A DNA stretch of 63,769 nt from Sulfitobacter sp. (GCA_029252045.1 JAQXCD010000056.1:1-63769); one strand, 5' to 3'. Numbered from the stretch's first letter, positions 8,965 to 17,794 are shown. Notes: a model not told the origin generated them from the letters alone. A program made the numbers and translations.

Positions 8965-9843
8965 TCATAAATATCCGTCTTTGATATGGGCTTTCAGGAA
9001 TTTCACCAGCGCCTGCACTTTGCTGGTACGGTGCAGATCAACATGGGTCACCAACCACAAGGGCGAGGCCCATTCGGCCTGCGGCTCTGCAATCTGGACC
9101 AGATCGGACCGCGCCGCCGCATCCTGCACCGTCAAAAACCCGATTCCCGCCCCACTGCACACCGCAATCCCCAGCGCTTGTATATCGTCACTGCGGAACA
9201 CGATGTTCTCGCGCGGGACTGTCTGCCCCAACCAGCGGAAAAAAGGCGCACGGCTGTCGGGGTTTTCATGCCCCACAAAGCGATGTTGTGCAAAATCGCC
9301 CGGACCGTCCGGCATCCCGTGTTTCTCAATATAGCTCTTTGAGGCGTAAAGCCCCATGGCCTGATCCACCAGTGCCTGCGCGACATTGTCCGGCTGGTCG
9401 GGCGCGGCACCCGCCCGAATGGCCACATGTGCTTCGCCGTATTCCAGCCGGAACAGACGGTCTCCCGTAAGGTAGCGCACAACAACTTTGCTGTGTTCTT
9501 CCTGAAAGGCCGCCAAAAGCGGGGCAATACGCGGGGCAAGGGCGGCCAGCGATGTCACAACAAGTTCGCCCGAGACATCCGCACCCTGCCCTTTGATCCG
9601 GCTGACCAACTGGCCGAACTGGTCTTCGGTCGCCTGCGCCACGCGCAGAAGGTCTGTGCCTGCCTCTGTCGGCGTGTACCCGCGTGCATGCCGCTGGAAC
9701 AACTTGACGCCCAATTGTTTCTCCAGCGCATCAATGTGGCGGATGACGGTCGCATGATGGACACCCAGCACATCAGCCGCCCCACTGACCGTGCCCAGCC
9801 GCGCAACGTGAAACGCAGTGCGCACTTCATCCCAGTTCTGCAT
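8965..9843 (-). CDS. LysR-family transcriptional regulator
   Basis: About 292 residues from the ATG at 9843. The N-terminal winged helix-turn-helix reads 'NWDEVRTAFHVARLGTVSGAADVLGVHHATVIRHIDALE', followed by the periplasmic-binding-protein-like effector domain. The DNA-binding part resembles the group that recognises targets with 'HHATVIRHI'. The in-frame region upstream of 9843 does not look like protein. Because it is upstream of the EamA gene on the same strand, it likely controls that exporter and itself. Confidence 0.9.
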   Translation of the reverse strand: MQNWDEVRTAFHVARLGTVSGAADVLGVHHATVIRHIDALEKQLGVKLFQRHARGYTPTEAGTDLLRVAQATEDQFGQLVSRIKGQGADVSGELVVTSLAALAPRIAPLLAAFQEEHSKVVVRYLTGDRLFRLEYGEAHVAIRAGAAPDQPDNVAQALVDQAMGLYASKSYIEKHGMPDGPGDFAQHRFVGHENPDSRAPFFRWLGQTVPRENIVFRSDDIQALGIAVCSGAGIGFLTVQDAAARSDLVQIAEPQAEWASPLWLVTHVDLHRTSKVQALVKFLKAHIKDGYL

Positions 9844-10173
9844 AGTAAGGCTCCCGACCTTGAACAAAAATGCCATCTGCTTGTCGGCGCAGATACGAAC
9901 ATGCTTCAGACCGCCACTTTCCCCCATTCAACCCAAAGTGCAACCCGTCGCGCCCCGCTTGACTCAAACGGGCTATGGGCCTACACGCATCCCAAATCTC
10001 CGGAAGCAGTGCCTTCCGGTCCTGAATAATTCAGGATCGCCCCCAGTCAGCGTGTTACGCCCACTGGGGCAAACTCCGTTGCCCCGTTTCATTCGGGCGC
10101 GGGGCATTTGTGAATTGACGTGGACGTTCCTACATTGGGAACAACCGCAACCGACCGAAAGGGGCATACGCCC
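9844..10173. other. Intergenic region between the LysR-type gene and ffh, with two adjacent dyads
   Basis: This 330-bp divergent gap must hold promoters in both directions. Two inverted repeats are visible side by side. CGGAAG/CTTCCG lies at 10001-10018 with a 6-base loop. TCCTGAAT-A-ATTCAGGA, a perfect 17-base palindrome, lies at 10020-10036. The second has the shape of a protein-binding operator. Nothing coding is seen. Confidence 0.5.
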
Positions 10174-11667
10174 ATGTTTGAGAATCTCAGCGAACGCCTA
10201 TCCGGTGTCTTCGACCGCCTGACCAAACAGGGCGCCCTGTCCGAAGAGGACGTAAAAACAGCCCTGCGCGAAGTTCGCGTGGCCTTGCTGGAGGCGGACG
10301 TCTCACTGCCCGTAGCGCGTGATTTTGTGAACGCGGTACAGGAAAAAGCCACCGGTCAGGCCGTCACCAAATCCATCACGCCCGGTCAGCAGGTCGTCAA
10401 AATCGTGCACGACGCGCTGATTGATGTCCTCAAAGGCGAAGGTGAGCCGGGCGCGCTGAAGATTGACAGCCCGCCCGCGCCGATCCTGATGGTTGGCCTT
10501 CAGGGGTCGGGTAAAACGACAACCACCGCCAAGCTGGCCAAGCGTCTGAAAGAAAAAGACGGCAAGCGCGTGCTGATGGCCTCGCTCGACGTGAATCGCC
10601 CCGCCGCGATGGAACAGCTGGCAATCCTCGGCGTGCAAATCGGCGTTGACACCCTACCAATCGTAAAGGGCGAAACCCCCGTCCAGATCGCCAAACGCAC
10701 CAAGACCCAGGCCAGCCTTGGAGGCTATGACGTCTACATGCTCGACACCGCCGGCCGCCTGTCTATCGACGAAGAACTGATGCAACAGGTCGAAGCGGTC
10801 CGTGACATCGTCAACCCGCGCGAAACCCTGCTGGTTGTTGACGGCCTCACAGGTCAGGACGCCGTGCAAACCGCCGAAAACTTCAACCAGCGCATTGGCA
10901 TCTCCGGTGTGGTCCTGACCCGTATGGACGGTGACGGTCGCGGTGGTGCGGCCCTCTCGATGCGCGCCGTCACCGGCAAGCCGATCAAATACGTCGGCCT
11001 TGGCGAAAAGATGGAAGCGCTTGAGACCTTCGAGCCGGAGCGCGTCGCAGGCCGTATCCTCGGCATGGGTGACATTGTCGCCCTTGTCGAAAAAGCCCAA
11101 GAAACCATCGAGGCCGAACAAGCCGAAAAAATGATGCGCCGCATGGCGAAGGGTCAGTTCAACATGAACGACCTCACAATGCAGCTTGAGCAGATGCTAA
11201 AAATGGGCGGCATGCAAGGCATGATGGGCATGATGCCCGGCATGGGCAAAATGGCCAAGCAGGTTGAGGATGCAGGTCTTGATGACCGCGTGCTGAAACA
11301 GCAGATCGCCTTGATCAACTCCATGACCAAGAAAGAGCGCGCCAACCCTGCCCTGCTGCAAGCGTCACGCAAGAAACGCATCGCCAAAGGTGCCGGCATG
11401 GAGGTCTCCGACCTCAACAAGCTGATGAAAATGCAGCGCCAGATGTCCGACATGATGAAGAAAATGGGCAAAGGCAAAGGCGGCATGATGAAAGCCGCGA
11501 TGAAGCAGATGATGGGCAAAGGCGGCATGGGCCCCGCCGCAATGGCCCAAGGCATGGACCCCAAAGCACTGGAAGCAACCGCCAAGCAGATGGGCGCTAA
11601 GATGCCCGGCATGGGCGGCGGCATGAGCTTGCCTGCGGGTCTGTCCGGCTTCGGGAAGAAGAAGTGA
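10174..11667 (+). CDS. ffh: Signal recognition particle protein Ffh (SRP54)
   Basis: 497 residues. It has an N domain ('LSERLSGVFDRLTKQGALSEEDV'), a GTPase G domain with 'GLQGSGKTTTTAKLA', 'DTAGR' and 'TRMDGDGRGGAALS', and a methionine-rich M domain ('MLKMGGMQGMMGMMPGMG') that binds SRP RNA and signal peptides. It targets nascent membrane proteins to FtsY. The RNA partner is encoded in this same window at about 46.5 kb. Start at 10174 fits the family N-terminus; an earlier in-frame ATG does not. First gene of a long operon. Confidence 0.97.
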   Translation: MFENLSERLSGVFDRLTKQGALSEEDVKTALREVRVALLEADVSLPVARDFVNAVQEKATGQAVTKSITPGQQVVKIVHDALIDVLKGEGEPGALKIDSPPAPILMVGLQGSGKTTTTAKLAKRLKEKDGKRVLMASLDVNRPAAMEQLAILGVQIGVDTLPIVKGETPVQIAKRTKTQASLGGYDVYMLDTAGRLSIDEELMQQVEAVRDIVNPRETLLVVDGLTGQDAVQTAENFNQRIGISGVVLTRMDGDGRGGAALSMRAVTGKPIKYVGLGEKMEALETFEPERVAGRILGMGDIVALVEKAQETIEAEQAEKMMRRMAKGQFNMNDLTMQLEQMLKMGGMQGMMGMMPGMGKMAKQVEDAGLDDRVLKQQIALINSMTKKERANPALLQASRKKRIAKGAGMEVSDLNKLMKMQRQMSDMMKKMGKGKGGMMKAAMKQMMGKGGMGPAAMAQGMDPKALEATAKQMGAKMPGMGGGMSLPAGLSGFGKKK

Positions 11668-11668
11668 T

Positions 11669-11971
11669 ATGACCGATCCCGTAAAACGCGCCGCCGAAGT
11701 CCTCAAAGGCCACCGCGCCAGCATCGACCGGCTCGATGCCATCCTCGTCTACACGCTGGGCGAGCGGTTCAAACACACTCAGGCTGTGGGAAAACTCAAA
11801 GCCGAGCACGACCTTCCCCCGTCCGATCCAACCCGCGAAGCGGACCAGATCGCACGGCTAGAAGATTTGGCGAAACAGGCCGATCTGGATCCTGAATTCG
11901 CCAAGAAGTTTCTCAACTTCATCATCGCTGAAGTCATTCAGCACCACAAACAACACCAAGATAAAAACTAA
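11669..11971 (+). CDS. Chorismate mutase, AroQ type
   Basis: 100 residues, all-helical monofunctional AroQ fold that rearranges chorismate to prephenate for phenylalanine and tyrosine. '[20 protein letters not shown]' is helix 1, and '[29 protein letters not shown]' carries the basic residues that grip the substrate carboxylates. It begins 1 bp after ffh and is followed by rpsP, an order typical of Rhodobacteraceae. Prephenate dehydratase, the next pathway enzyme, is elsewhere in this window at 42 kb. Confidence 0.9.
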   Translation: MTDPVKRAAEVLKGHRASIDRLDAILVYTLGERFKHTQAVGKLKAEHDLPPSDPTREADQIARLEDLAKQADLDPEFAKKFLNFIIAEVIQHHKQHQDKN

Positions 11972-11984
11972 GGAAATCAATACC

Positions 11985-12383
11985 ATGTCCATGAAAATCC
12001 GTCTCGCCCGTGGTGGCTCCAAGAAGCGCCCGTTCTACCGTATCGTTGCTGCAGACAGCCGCATGCCACGCGACGGCCGCTACGTTGAAAAGCTGGGTAC
12101 ATACGCACCCCTGCTGCCAAAAGACAGCGAAGACCGCGTGAAAATGGATGCCGAGCGTATTGCTTACTGGCTGAGCAAAGGCGCGCAGCCAACAGAGCGC
12201 GTTCAGCGTATGCTGGAAGCAGCAGGCATCAGCCCGAAGACCGAGCGTAACAACCCCACAAAAGGCACACCCGGCAAGAAAGCCGCAGCCCGCGTGGAAG
12301 AGAAAGCCGCCAAGGCCGCCGCAGCAGCAGAAGCCGCAGCAGCACCAGCCGAGGCACCTGTAGAAGAAGCAGCTGCAGAGTAA
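11985..12383 (+). CDS. rpsP: 30S ribosomal protein S16
   Basis: 132 residues. The conserved core '[37 protein letters not shown]' and '[20 protein letters not shown]' identify bS16. A C-terminal tail rich in Ala, Glu and Lys (about residues 85-132) extends beyond the E. coli length of 82, as usual in alphaproteobacteria. The start at 11985 is spaced from AAGGA; a second ATG two codons on is also possible. It lies in the ffh-rimM-trmD operon. Confidence 0.97.
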   Translation: MSMKIRLARGGSKKRPFYRIVAADSRMPRDGRYVEKLGTYAPLLPKDSEDRVKMDAERIAYWLSKGAQPTERVQRMLEAAGISPKTERNNPTKGTPGKKAAARVEEKAAKAAAAAEAAAAPAEAPVEEAAAE

Positions 12384-12405
12384 GGCAGCAAAAGGTTAGT
12401 CCGGC

Positions 12406-13035
12406 ATGCATGCGTTTTCCGCTGATTTCCGTGCCGGACTGACCGATCTGATGCGGTGGCGCCGCGATGTGCGCCAATTCCGCACCGATCCCGTGGAAGA
12501 GGCACTTGTCCAAGAGTGCCTCTCCACACTTTCACTAGCTCCCTCCGTTGGCCTGTCAGAGCCATGGCGCATCATTCGCGTGCGCTCGGCTGCTGCCCGC
12601 GAAGCCGCGCTTGAGAATTTCCAGATTGCAAATGCACAGGCCCTCAAAGGATACGAGGGCCAGAAGGCCGAGCTTTACGCCGGTCTTAAACTCTCCGGTA
12701 TGCAAGAAGCCCCCGAACACATCGCCGTCTTTTGTGATGACAGCACCGCAAAGGGCGCGGGCCTTGGCGCAGGGACCATGCCGGAAATGCGCCGCTATTC
12801 GGTTGTCGGTGCCGTCACGCTGATGTGGCTGCATGCGCGCACGCTGGGTCTCGGCATCGGCTGGGTATCCGTGCTTGACCCCAACCGCCTGTGCCGTGAT
12901 CTTGATGCACCAGAGGGCTGGTCGCTTGTCGCATACCTTTGCCTTGGCTGGCCGCGCGATGTATCCCTGACACCAGAGCTTGAAACCAAAGGCTGGGAGG
13001 CGCGCGCCGCAGCCCTGCATATCGAGGAACGCTAA
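12406..13035 (+). CDS. bluB: 5,6-dimethylbenzimidazole synthase
   Basis: 209 residues. Nitroreductase-fold enzyme that fragments reduced FMN with oxygen to make 5,6-dimethylbenzimidazole, the lower ligand of cobalamin. The BluB signatures 'WRRDVRQFRTDP', 'APSVGLSEPWRIIRV' and 'SVLDPNRLCRDLDAPEGW' are clear, as is 'YLCLGWP' near the end. It is unusual to find it inside the ribosomal operon between rpsP and rimM, where it is 22 bp from rpsP and overlaps the next small gene by one base. No cobalamin riboswitch was seen upstream. Confidence 0.93.
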   Translation: MHAFSADFRAGLTDLMRWRRDVRQFRTDPVEEALVQECLSTLSLAPSVGLSEPWRIIRVRSAAAREAALENFQIANAQALKGYEGQKAELYAGLKLSGMQEAPEHIAVFCDDSTAKGAGLGAGTMPEMRRYSVVGAVTLMWLHARTLGLGIGWVSVLDPNRLCRDLDAPEGWSLVAYLCLGWPRDVSLTPELETKGWEARAAALHIEER

Positions 13036-13184
13036 TGTTTCGACTGCTAAAACTCATCTTCGTGCTGGCCATCGGTGCCATGCTTGGCTTTTTCTTTAGC
13101 GGCATGCTGATGCGCGCCGAATGCAATGCAAGTGGCGGCCAGATCGACGGCATGATCTGCGTAAGCGCGGAGATGATGCAATGA
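13035..13184 (+). CDS. Small membrane-anchored protein of unknown function (49 residues)
   Basis: The ORF begins at the TAATG overlap with bluB and ends in an ATGA overlap with rimM, so it is locked into the operon on both sides. An N-terminal membrane helix ('[20 protein letters not shown]') is followed by a short tail with two cysteines ('[18 protein letters not shown]') that would face the periplasm and could form a disulfide. I do not recognise a function. The double overlap argues strongly that it is translated. Confidence 0.7.
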   Translation: MFRLLKLIFVLAIGAMLGFFFSGMLMRAECNASGGQIDGMICVSAEMMQ

Positions 13185-13711
13185 GCGAGAGCCATATCTG
13201 TGTTGGAGTTATCTCCGGCTCCTACGGCGTGCACGGTGAGCTGCGGATCAAAAGCTTTTGCGCCGTCCCCGAAGACATCGAGAAATACAGCCCCCTGACT
13301 GACGAAGCTGGCGAGCGTGAATATATGCTGGCCATCCTGCGCCCGATCACAAACGGGTTTTCGGCGCGTCTGCCCGAGATTTCTAACAAGGAAGATGCAG
13401 ATACGCTGCGCGGCACCAAGCTGTTTGCTCGCCGCGAGCAGATGCCTTCGCTGCCGGATGACGAGTTCTATCATGCAGACCTGATCGGGCTTGAGGTTTA
13501 TGACACCGGCGGCGTGCTGTTGGGCCGCGTCAAAACCGTTCAGAACCATGGCGCCGATGATTTGCTGGAGCTACAATTGGCGGGTACCTCAACGACCACT
13601 TTCCTGCCCTTCACCAAGGCCTCCATCCCCACCGTTGATCTGGCAACAGGGCGCATTGTGGCCGATCCGCCAGATGGGATTCTGCCTGAGGCGGGCAAGA
13701 CCTCTGGATAA
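13181..13711 (+). CDS. rimM: Ribosome maturation factor RimM
   Basis: 176 residues. The N-terminal RimM domain '[22 protein letters not shown]' is followed by a PRC-barrel with '[31 protein letters not shown]'. It assists late assembly of the 30S head and binds S19. The ATG at 13181 overlaps the stop of the preceding small gene. In most bacteria trmD follows directly; here two sulfotransferase-like genes lie between. Confidence 0.95.
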   Translation: MSESHICVGVISGSYGVHGELRIKSFCAVPEDIEKYSPLTDEAGEREYMLAILRPITNGFSARLPEISNKEDADTLRGTKLFARREQMPSLPDDEFYHADLIGLEVYDTGGVLLGRVKTVQNHGADDLLELQLAGTSTTTFLPFTKASIPTVDLATGRIVADPPDGILPEAGKTSG

Positions 13712-13788
13712 CGTGCGATCTTTGCCTATCTATTTAGGGTGTGGGTGAATACCCGCACCCGCCTGAACCAGCCCAAAGGAAGCCCCTC

Positions 13789-14577
13789 ATGAAGTCCCGC
13801 AAGATCATCATTCATGCAGGATTTCACAAGACCGGCACCACCAGCCTGCAACAAAACCTGCGGGCCAATCGCGCAGTACTGCGCCCCGATATCCGTCTGG
13901 TTTTGCGGCCCGGCATGACCGCCCTGTGCGAGTCCGCCCGTGCCTACAGCCGGTCACGCGAAGATTACGATCTGGGGTTGGTGAAATACGAGGCCGCACT
14001 TCTGGTCGAAAAATTACAGAACGAAACCGCAAGCACGATCATCATCAGCTCTGAAGACCTCAGCGGACATATGCCAGGCCGTCACCGCCTGCACGGCTAT
14101 GGGGCAGCCCCGCACCTGATGGGGGCGATGGTCATGGCATTCAAAACTGCTGCTCCCGATGATGCGATCACCTTCTTTTTTACAATCCGCACCCGCGAGG
14201 CATGGCTGCGCAGTTGTTATGTACAACACCTACGGGCCGCGCGGATGATCTGGGACGAAGCGGATTACATGAAGCGCATGAAAACTTCCGCCGATTTCGC
14301 CGCGATCATTGACCAGATCAAACGCGAAGTTCCGGAATGTGAGGTGCTTACGACGTCCCTTGAGGAACATACCGCAAGACCGCTGGGAATTGCGGAGGCT
14401 CTGCTGGACCTTCTGGCACTAGATGAAAAACGCCGGGCGGCGATGGTCCCGTCAGCACTCCGCACCTCGGCGCTTCCAGCTGATATTCAGGCACAGTTGT
14501 TGGCGCTGAACCGCTCTGACCTTGACACTGCGGAGCTGAAAAAAGCCAAACGTGCCCTGATCGAGGGGGCAACCTGA
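13789..14577 (+). CDS. Sulfotransferase-like P-loop protein, first of a tandem pair
   Basis: 262 residues from the ATG at 13789, which follows AAAGGAAG. The N-terminal 'KIIIHAGFHKTGTTSLQ' matches the PAPS 5'-phosphosulfate loop of sulfotransferases, and 'FFFTIRTREAWLRS' resembles the 3'-phosphate-binding strand and helix. A distinctive 'SSEDLSGHMPGR' motif is shared with the neighbour. These enzymes move sulfate from PAPS to hydroxyls or amines of glycans or small molecules; the acceptor here is unknown. No signal peptide. It sits between rimM and trmD and overlaps the next gene by one base. Confidence 0.75.
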   Translation: MKSRKIIIHAGFHKTGTTSLQQNLRANRAVLRPDIRLVLRPGMTALCESARAYSRSREDYDLGLVKYEAALLVEKLQNETASTIIISSEDLSGHMPGRHRLHGYGAAPHLMGAMVMAFKTAAPDDAITFFFTIRTREAWLRSCYVQHLRAARMIWDEADYMKRMKTSADFAAIIDQIKREVPECEVLTTSLEEHTARPLGIAEALLDLLALDEKRRAAMVPSALRTSALPADIQAQLLALNRSDLDTAELKKAKRALIEGAT

Positions 14578-15365
14578 TGCCGCGGAAAATCGTGATCCAC
14601 GCAGGGTTCCACAAGACGGGCACCTCCACAGTGCAGGCCGTGCTACGCGCCAATCGCAAAGCATTGATGCCCGCGCTGGCGATCCGTCTCAAAGGGCAAA
14701 TGCAAGAGTTGATGAGTGCGACGCGTGGCTATTCGACATACGGCACCGATGAGGCGCTTGATAAGGTCAGCCGCCGCTTTGACGCGCTGCTGGCGGAGCT
14801 TCCGGGAATGCCGCGCCGGACGTTGCTGCTCAGCGCTGAAGAGCTGTCAGGCCATATGCCCGGTCGCGGGCCACTGGCAGACTATAGCGCCGCCCCGGTA
14901 CTGGCCTATCTGTTATGGCAACGCGCGCAGCAGGCCTTACCAAATACCCCCGTTGTATTCTGCTTTGCCACACGCGCGCCCGCACCATGGCTTCGCTCGG
15001 CCTGGGCCGAGCATGTGAAATCATCCGGGATGACGTTGGGGTTTGACGAATTTTGCGCGCAATATCCCGATGCCGCTGCCCTTGATGCAACCGTAAGCGC
15101 CGTGCGTGGCCGCGTGCCCGCAGCTGTGCACAGCTATGCATTGGAAGGCTGCACAGACCTGCCCTTGGGCCCCGCAGACCCGGTGCTGGACTTGTGCGAC
15201 ATCCCCGCAGACATCCGCGTCAAACTGACCCCGCAGCCACCACAGAATACACGTCTGAGTGAGGACACCCTTGCAGCCTTGCTCCACATCAACAGGACGC
15301 ATAGGGACACAGATGCACGCAATGCCGCCAAGGCCGCACTGCTGGACAAAGGACCGACACCATGA
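14577..15365 (+). CDS. Sulfotransferase-like P-loop protein, second of a tandem pair
   Basis: 262 residues, the same length as its neighbour and clearly a paralog: 'KIVIHAGFHKTGTSTVQAVLRANR', 'SAEELSGHMPGR', 'CFATRAPAPWLRSAWAEH'. The TGATG overlap with the first copy and the ATGA overlap with trmD mean it is translated in the same operon. Divergence outside the motifs is large, so the duplication is old or the two have different acceptors. The presence of PAPS chemistry in a tRNA/ribosome operon is unexpected; a function cannot be assigned. Confidence 0.72.
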   Translation: MPRKIVIHAGFHKTGTSTVQAVLRANRKALMPALAIRLKGQMQELMSATRGYSTYGTDEALDKVSRRFDALLAELPGMPRRTLLLSAEELSGHMPGRGPLADYSAAPVLAYLLWQRAQQALPNTPVVFCFATRAPAPWLRSAWAEHVKSSGMTLGFDEFCAQYPDAAALDATVSAVRGRVPAAVHSYALEGCTDLPLGPADPVLDLCDIPADIRVKLTPQPPQNTRLSEDTLAALLHINRTHRDTDARNAAKAALLDKGPTP

Positions 15366-16159
15366 CGCCGCCGAACCGCTCACACGGGAAAACCCGCGTG
15401 ACCCCCACGCTCAAGCCACGCGCCCTGATGCAGGACACGCCGGACTATGCCCACGTTTGGCAGGCCCATATTATCACGCTGTTCCCCGAACTGTTCCCCG
15501 GTGTACTCGGCGCCAGCCTGACAGGCCGCGCCTTGCAGGAAGGACGCTGGCAGTTGCACGCGCATGACTTGCGGAGCTTTGGCCTTACCAAACACCGCAA
15601 CGTTGATGATACGCCTGCGGGTGGCGGGGCCGGCATGGTGCTGCGCGCCGATGTTGTTGGGCCCGCTATCGAGGCGGTTCAAGCACGCGCACAAGGCCGC
15701 TGGCCCATTCTGTATATGTCTCCACGCGGCCGGCGCTTTGATCAGGCCATGGCGCGTGATCTGTCGACCTGTGCGGGTGTCACCATGCTATGTGGCCGGT
15801 TTGAAGGCGTCGACGAGCGGGTGATCGAGCACTACGGCATTACCGAGGTCAGCCTTGGGGACTTTGTGATGACCGGAGGAGAGTTAGCCGCCCAAGCAAT
15901 GATCGACGCCACTGTGCGCCTGTTGCCCGGCGTGTTGGGAAATGCCGACAGCACAGTTGAGGAAAGCCACTCCGCCGGTCTGCTGGAGCATCCACAATAC
16001 ACCAAACCCGCGGAATGGAATGGCCGCGAAATCCCCCCTGTGCTGATGTCTGGCAACCACGCCGAGATTGAGAAATGGCGGCGTGAGATGTCGCACCAAC
16101 TGACCCGTGACCGCAGGCCTGACCTCTGGGCTAGGCATGAAGCGGGCAAAGATGGCTGA
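15362..16159 (+). CDS. trmD: tRNA (guanine-37-N1)-methyltransferase
   Basis: 265 residues, SPOUT-class enzyme that makes m1G37 and prevents +1 frameshifting. 'IITLFPELFPGVLGASLTGRALQEG', 'VDDTPAGGGAGMVLRADV', 'MSPRGRRFDQAMARDL', 'CGRFEGVDERVIEHYGI' and the knot loop 'SLGDFVMTGGELAA' are all present. An N-terminal extension of about 25 residues precedes the core; an internal ATG at 15431 is the alternative. The start overlaps the second sulfotransferase-like gene by four bases. Confidence 0.95.
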   Translation: MTPPNRSHGKTRVTPTLKPRALMQDTPDYAHVWQAHIITLFPELFPGVLGASLTGRALQEGRWQLHAHDLRSFGLTKHRNVDDTPAGGGAGMVLRADVVGPAIEAVQARAQGRWPILYMSPRGRRFDQAMARDLSTCAGVTMLCGRFEGVDERVIEHYGITEVSLGDFVMTGGELAAQAMIDATVRLLPGVLGNADSTVEESHSAGLLEHPQYTKPAEWNGREIPPVLMSGNHAEIEKWRREMSHQLTRDRRPDLWARHEAGKDG

Positions 16160-16898
16160 ATGGGCAGATCTGGAGGCAGAGCTGGCGCGATGGCGCACAG
16201 CAGACTTAACCCCGCGCCTGTGGTGGCGCGATGACGATGCCCAGCAGGTGACACCTGATCTGGAAACGCTTCTGGACCAGTCGGACCGCCACGCGATCCC
16301 CGTGCATCTGGCTGTGATCCCCCAAGGGCTGAACTCCAACCTCGCCCCCCGCCTTGACGACAGCGATCACGCTTATGTGCTGCAACACGGACTGGCCCAT
16401 ATCAATCACGAACCCAAAGGCAGTCCTGCATCAGAAGTGGGCGACACCCGTGCACTGCACCTGCAGGAGGATGATCTCCGTCACGGTTGGGACATACTGG
16501 CCACCGCAGGTTTGCCCCGTCTGTTGCGGGGGTTTGTCCCACCATGGAACCGCATCAGCGACGCCACCCGCCTGCATTTGCCGACGTGGGGCTATAGCTT
16601 CCTGTCTGCCTATGAAGGGCGCGGCGATACAACGCCCGTTGCCGGACTGTCCCATATCAACGCACACCTTGACCCGATCCGCTGGAAGTATAACCGTGTG
16701 TTTCGCGGAGAGGGCAAGATGCTGGATATGCTGCTGGAGCATTTGAAGGACCGTAGCGCAAATGCCCCAGCAAAACCTGTGGGCTTTGTCACCCACCATC
16801 TCCAGACACCTCAGGCTGTCTGGGACTTTACAGACAGGCTTTTCACTCTGACCCAAAGCATGTGGGTCACGATCCCCGACATGCAAAGAGAGGGCTAA
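16152..16898 (+). CDS. Polysaccharide deacetylase-like protein
   Basis: About 248 residues from the ATG at 16152 (another at 16137), overlapping the trmD stop. 'RLWWRDDDAQQVTPDLETLL' has the paired Asp of the metal-binding motif of carbohydrate esterase 4 and related deacetylases. 'LQHGLAHINHEPKG' supplies the His-x-x-x-His pair, and 'RGFVPPWNRIS' resembles the R-x-P-W-G strand. No signal peptide is seen, so it probably works in the cytoplasm on a soluble substrate. This is the second accessory gene type in the trmD operon. Confidence 0.72.
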   Translation: MAEWADLEAELARWRTADLTPRLWWRDDDAQQVTPDLETLLDQSDRHAIPVHLAVIPQGLNSNLAPRLDDSDHAYVLQHGLAHINHEPKGSPASEVGDTRALHLQEDDLRHGWDILATAGLPRLLRGFVPPWNRISDATRLHLPTWGYSFLSAYEGRGDTTPVAGLSHINAHLDPIRWKYNRVFRGEGKMLDMLLEHLKDRSANAPAKPVGFVTHHLQTPQAVWDFTDRLFTLTQSMWVTIPDMQREG

Positions 16899-16901
16899 TC
16901 C

Positions 16902-17750
16902 ATGATCACCGTTACCTTCGCCGACCCGTCACAGCGCCCCGAAGTCGAGGCATTTATGCACGCCGCATTTCCGCGCGCAAAGTGGGGAACCGAGGGCTGG
17001 ACCCGCCTGCTCGCCAATCGCTGGGGCGGCGCGGATGGTGAATTTGCTGTCATAGCGCAGGATGGTAACACGCTCGTGGGTGTGATGGGCATGAACGACA
17101 GTTTGCGCCACACGCCGCGTGGGCCCAGACGTTATCGCAACCTCACCTCGTGGTATGTGCTGAAATCCCATCGCGGCATGGGACTGGGTGAGCGATTGAT
17201 GCAAACCGCAATGGCTGATCCTGCCGTGACCTCCACCAACCTCACCAGTGCCAAGGCAGCCCTGCCCCTGGTCGACCGCATCGGGTTCAACATACTGGAT
17301 GCTCAACGGCGTATCTGGCGGCATGGCGGCGGGACAGCCCTGCCCCATACGCTGGCGCCTTTACAGGAGGCACAGCTGAACGCAGTTGATGCCCAAGTCC
17401 TGCACGATCACGCAGACCTTGACCTCAAACCCGTCGTCATCGAGACGCGCGACGGGCCGCTCACGCTTGTTCTATCGGTCAAACAGAAAGCCGATGAATA
17501 TCTAACCCATGAGGTGCTCTATACCGGCCAACCCGAGGTGCTGGGCCGACATGCCACGGCCATCGCGGACACGCTGCTGCCCGAACAGGCCGCCGTGTTG
17601 AGCGTCGATAGCCGGCTGATTGGTCCCACAGCTTCCGGCGCAGTCGAGCAAATCGAAGTGCCACGGTTTTTCAAAGGTACCAGCATGCTGGCCGCCGAGA
17701 TCGACCATATGTATTCGGAGATCGTTCTGATGGGCATGAAGCTCTATTGA
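16902..17750 (+). CDS. GNAT-family acetyltransferase-like protein
   Basis: 282 residues. The N-terminal half is a GNAT domain: 'ITVTFADPSQRPEVEAFMHAAFP' start, and 'SWYVLKSHRGMGLGERLMQTAM' with the acetyl-CoA pyrophosphate loop R-G-M-G-L-G. The C-terminal half (about 160-282) has no recognisable motif. It follows the deacetylase-like gene by 3 bp, which suggests the pair act on the same substrate, one removing and one adding an acyl group. A terminator follows, so it ends the operon that began at ffh or at an internal promoter. Confidence 0.7.
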   Translation: MITVTFADPSQRPEVEAFMHAAFPRAKWGTEGWTRLLANRWGGADGEFAVIAQDGNTLVGVMGMNDSLRHTPRGPRRYRNLTSWYVLKSHRGMGLGERLMQTAMADPAVTSTNLTSAKAALPLVDRIGFNILDAQRRIWRHGGGTALPHTLAPLQEAQLNAVDAQVLHDHADLDLKPVVIETRDGPLTLVLSVKQKADEYLTHEVLYTGQPEVLGRHATAIADTLLPEQAAVLSVDSRLIGPTASGAVEQIEVPRFFKGTSMLAAEIDHMYSEIVLMGMKLY

Positions 17751-17756
17751 CGTGCA

Positions 17757-17794
17757 AGACCGCCCTCGAAATCCACGGAGGCGGTCTATTTTTC
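17757..17794 (+). terminator. Rho-independent terminator after the GNAT gene
   Basis: AGACCGCC pairs with GGCGGTCT around a 15-base loop and is followed by ATTTTTC. It starts 7 bp beyond the stop and closes the long ffh-trmD transcript; the next genes run on the other strand. Confidence 0.8.

Noticed and set aside
12406-13035. Cobalamin riboswitch near bluB
   Set aside because: The gap to rpsP is only 22 bp, too short for the riboswitch, and no B12-box was seen.
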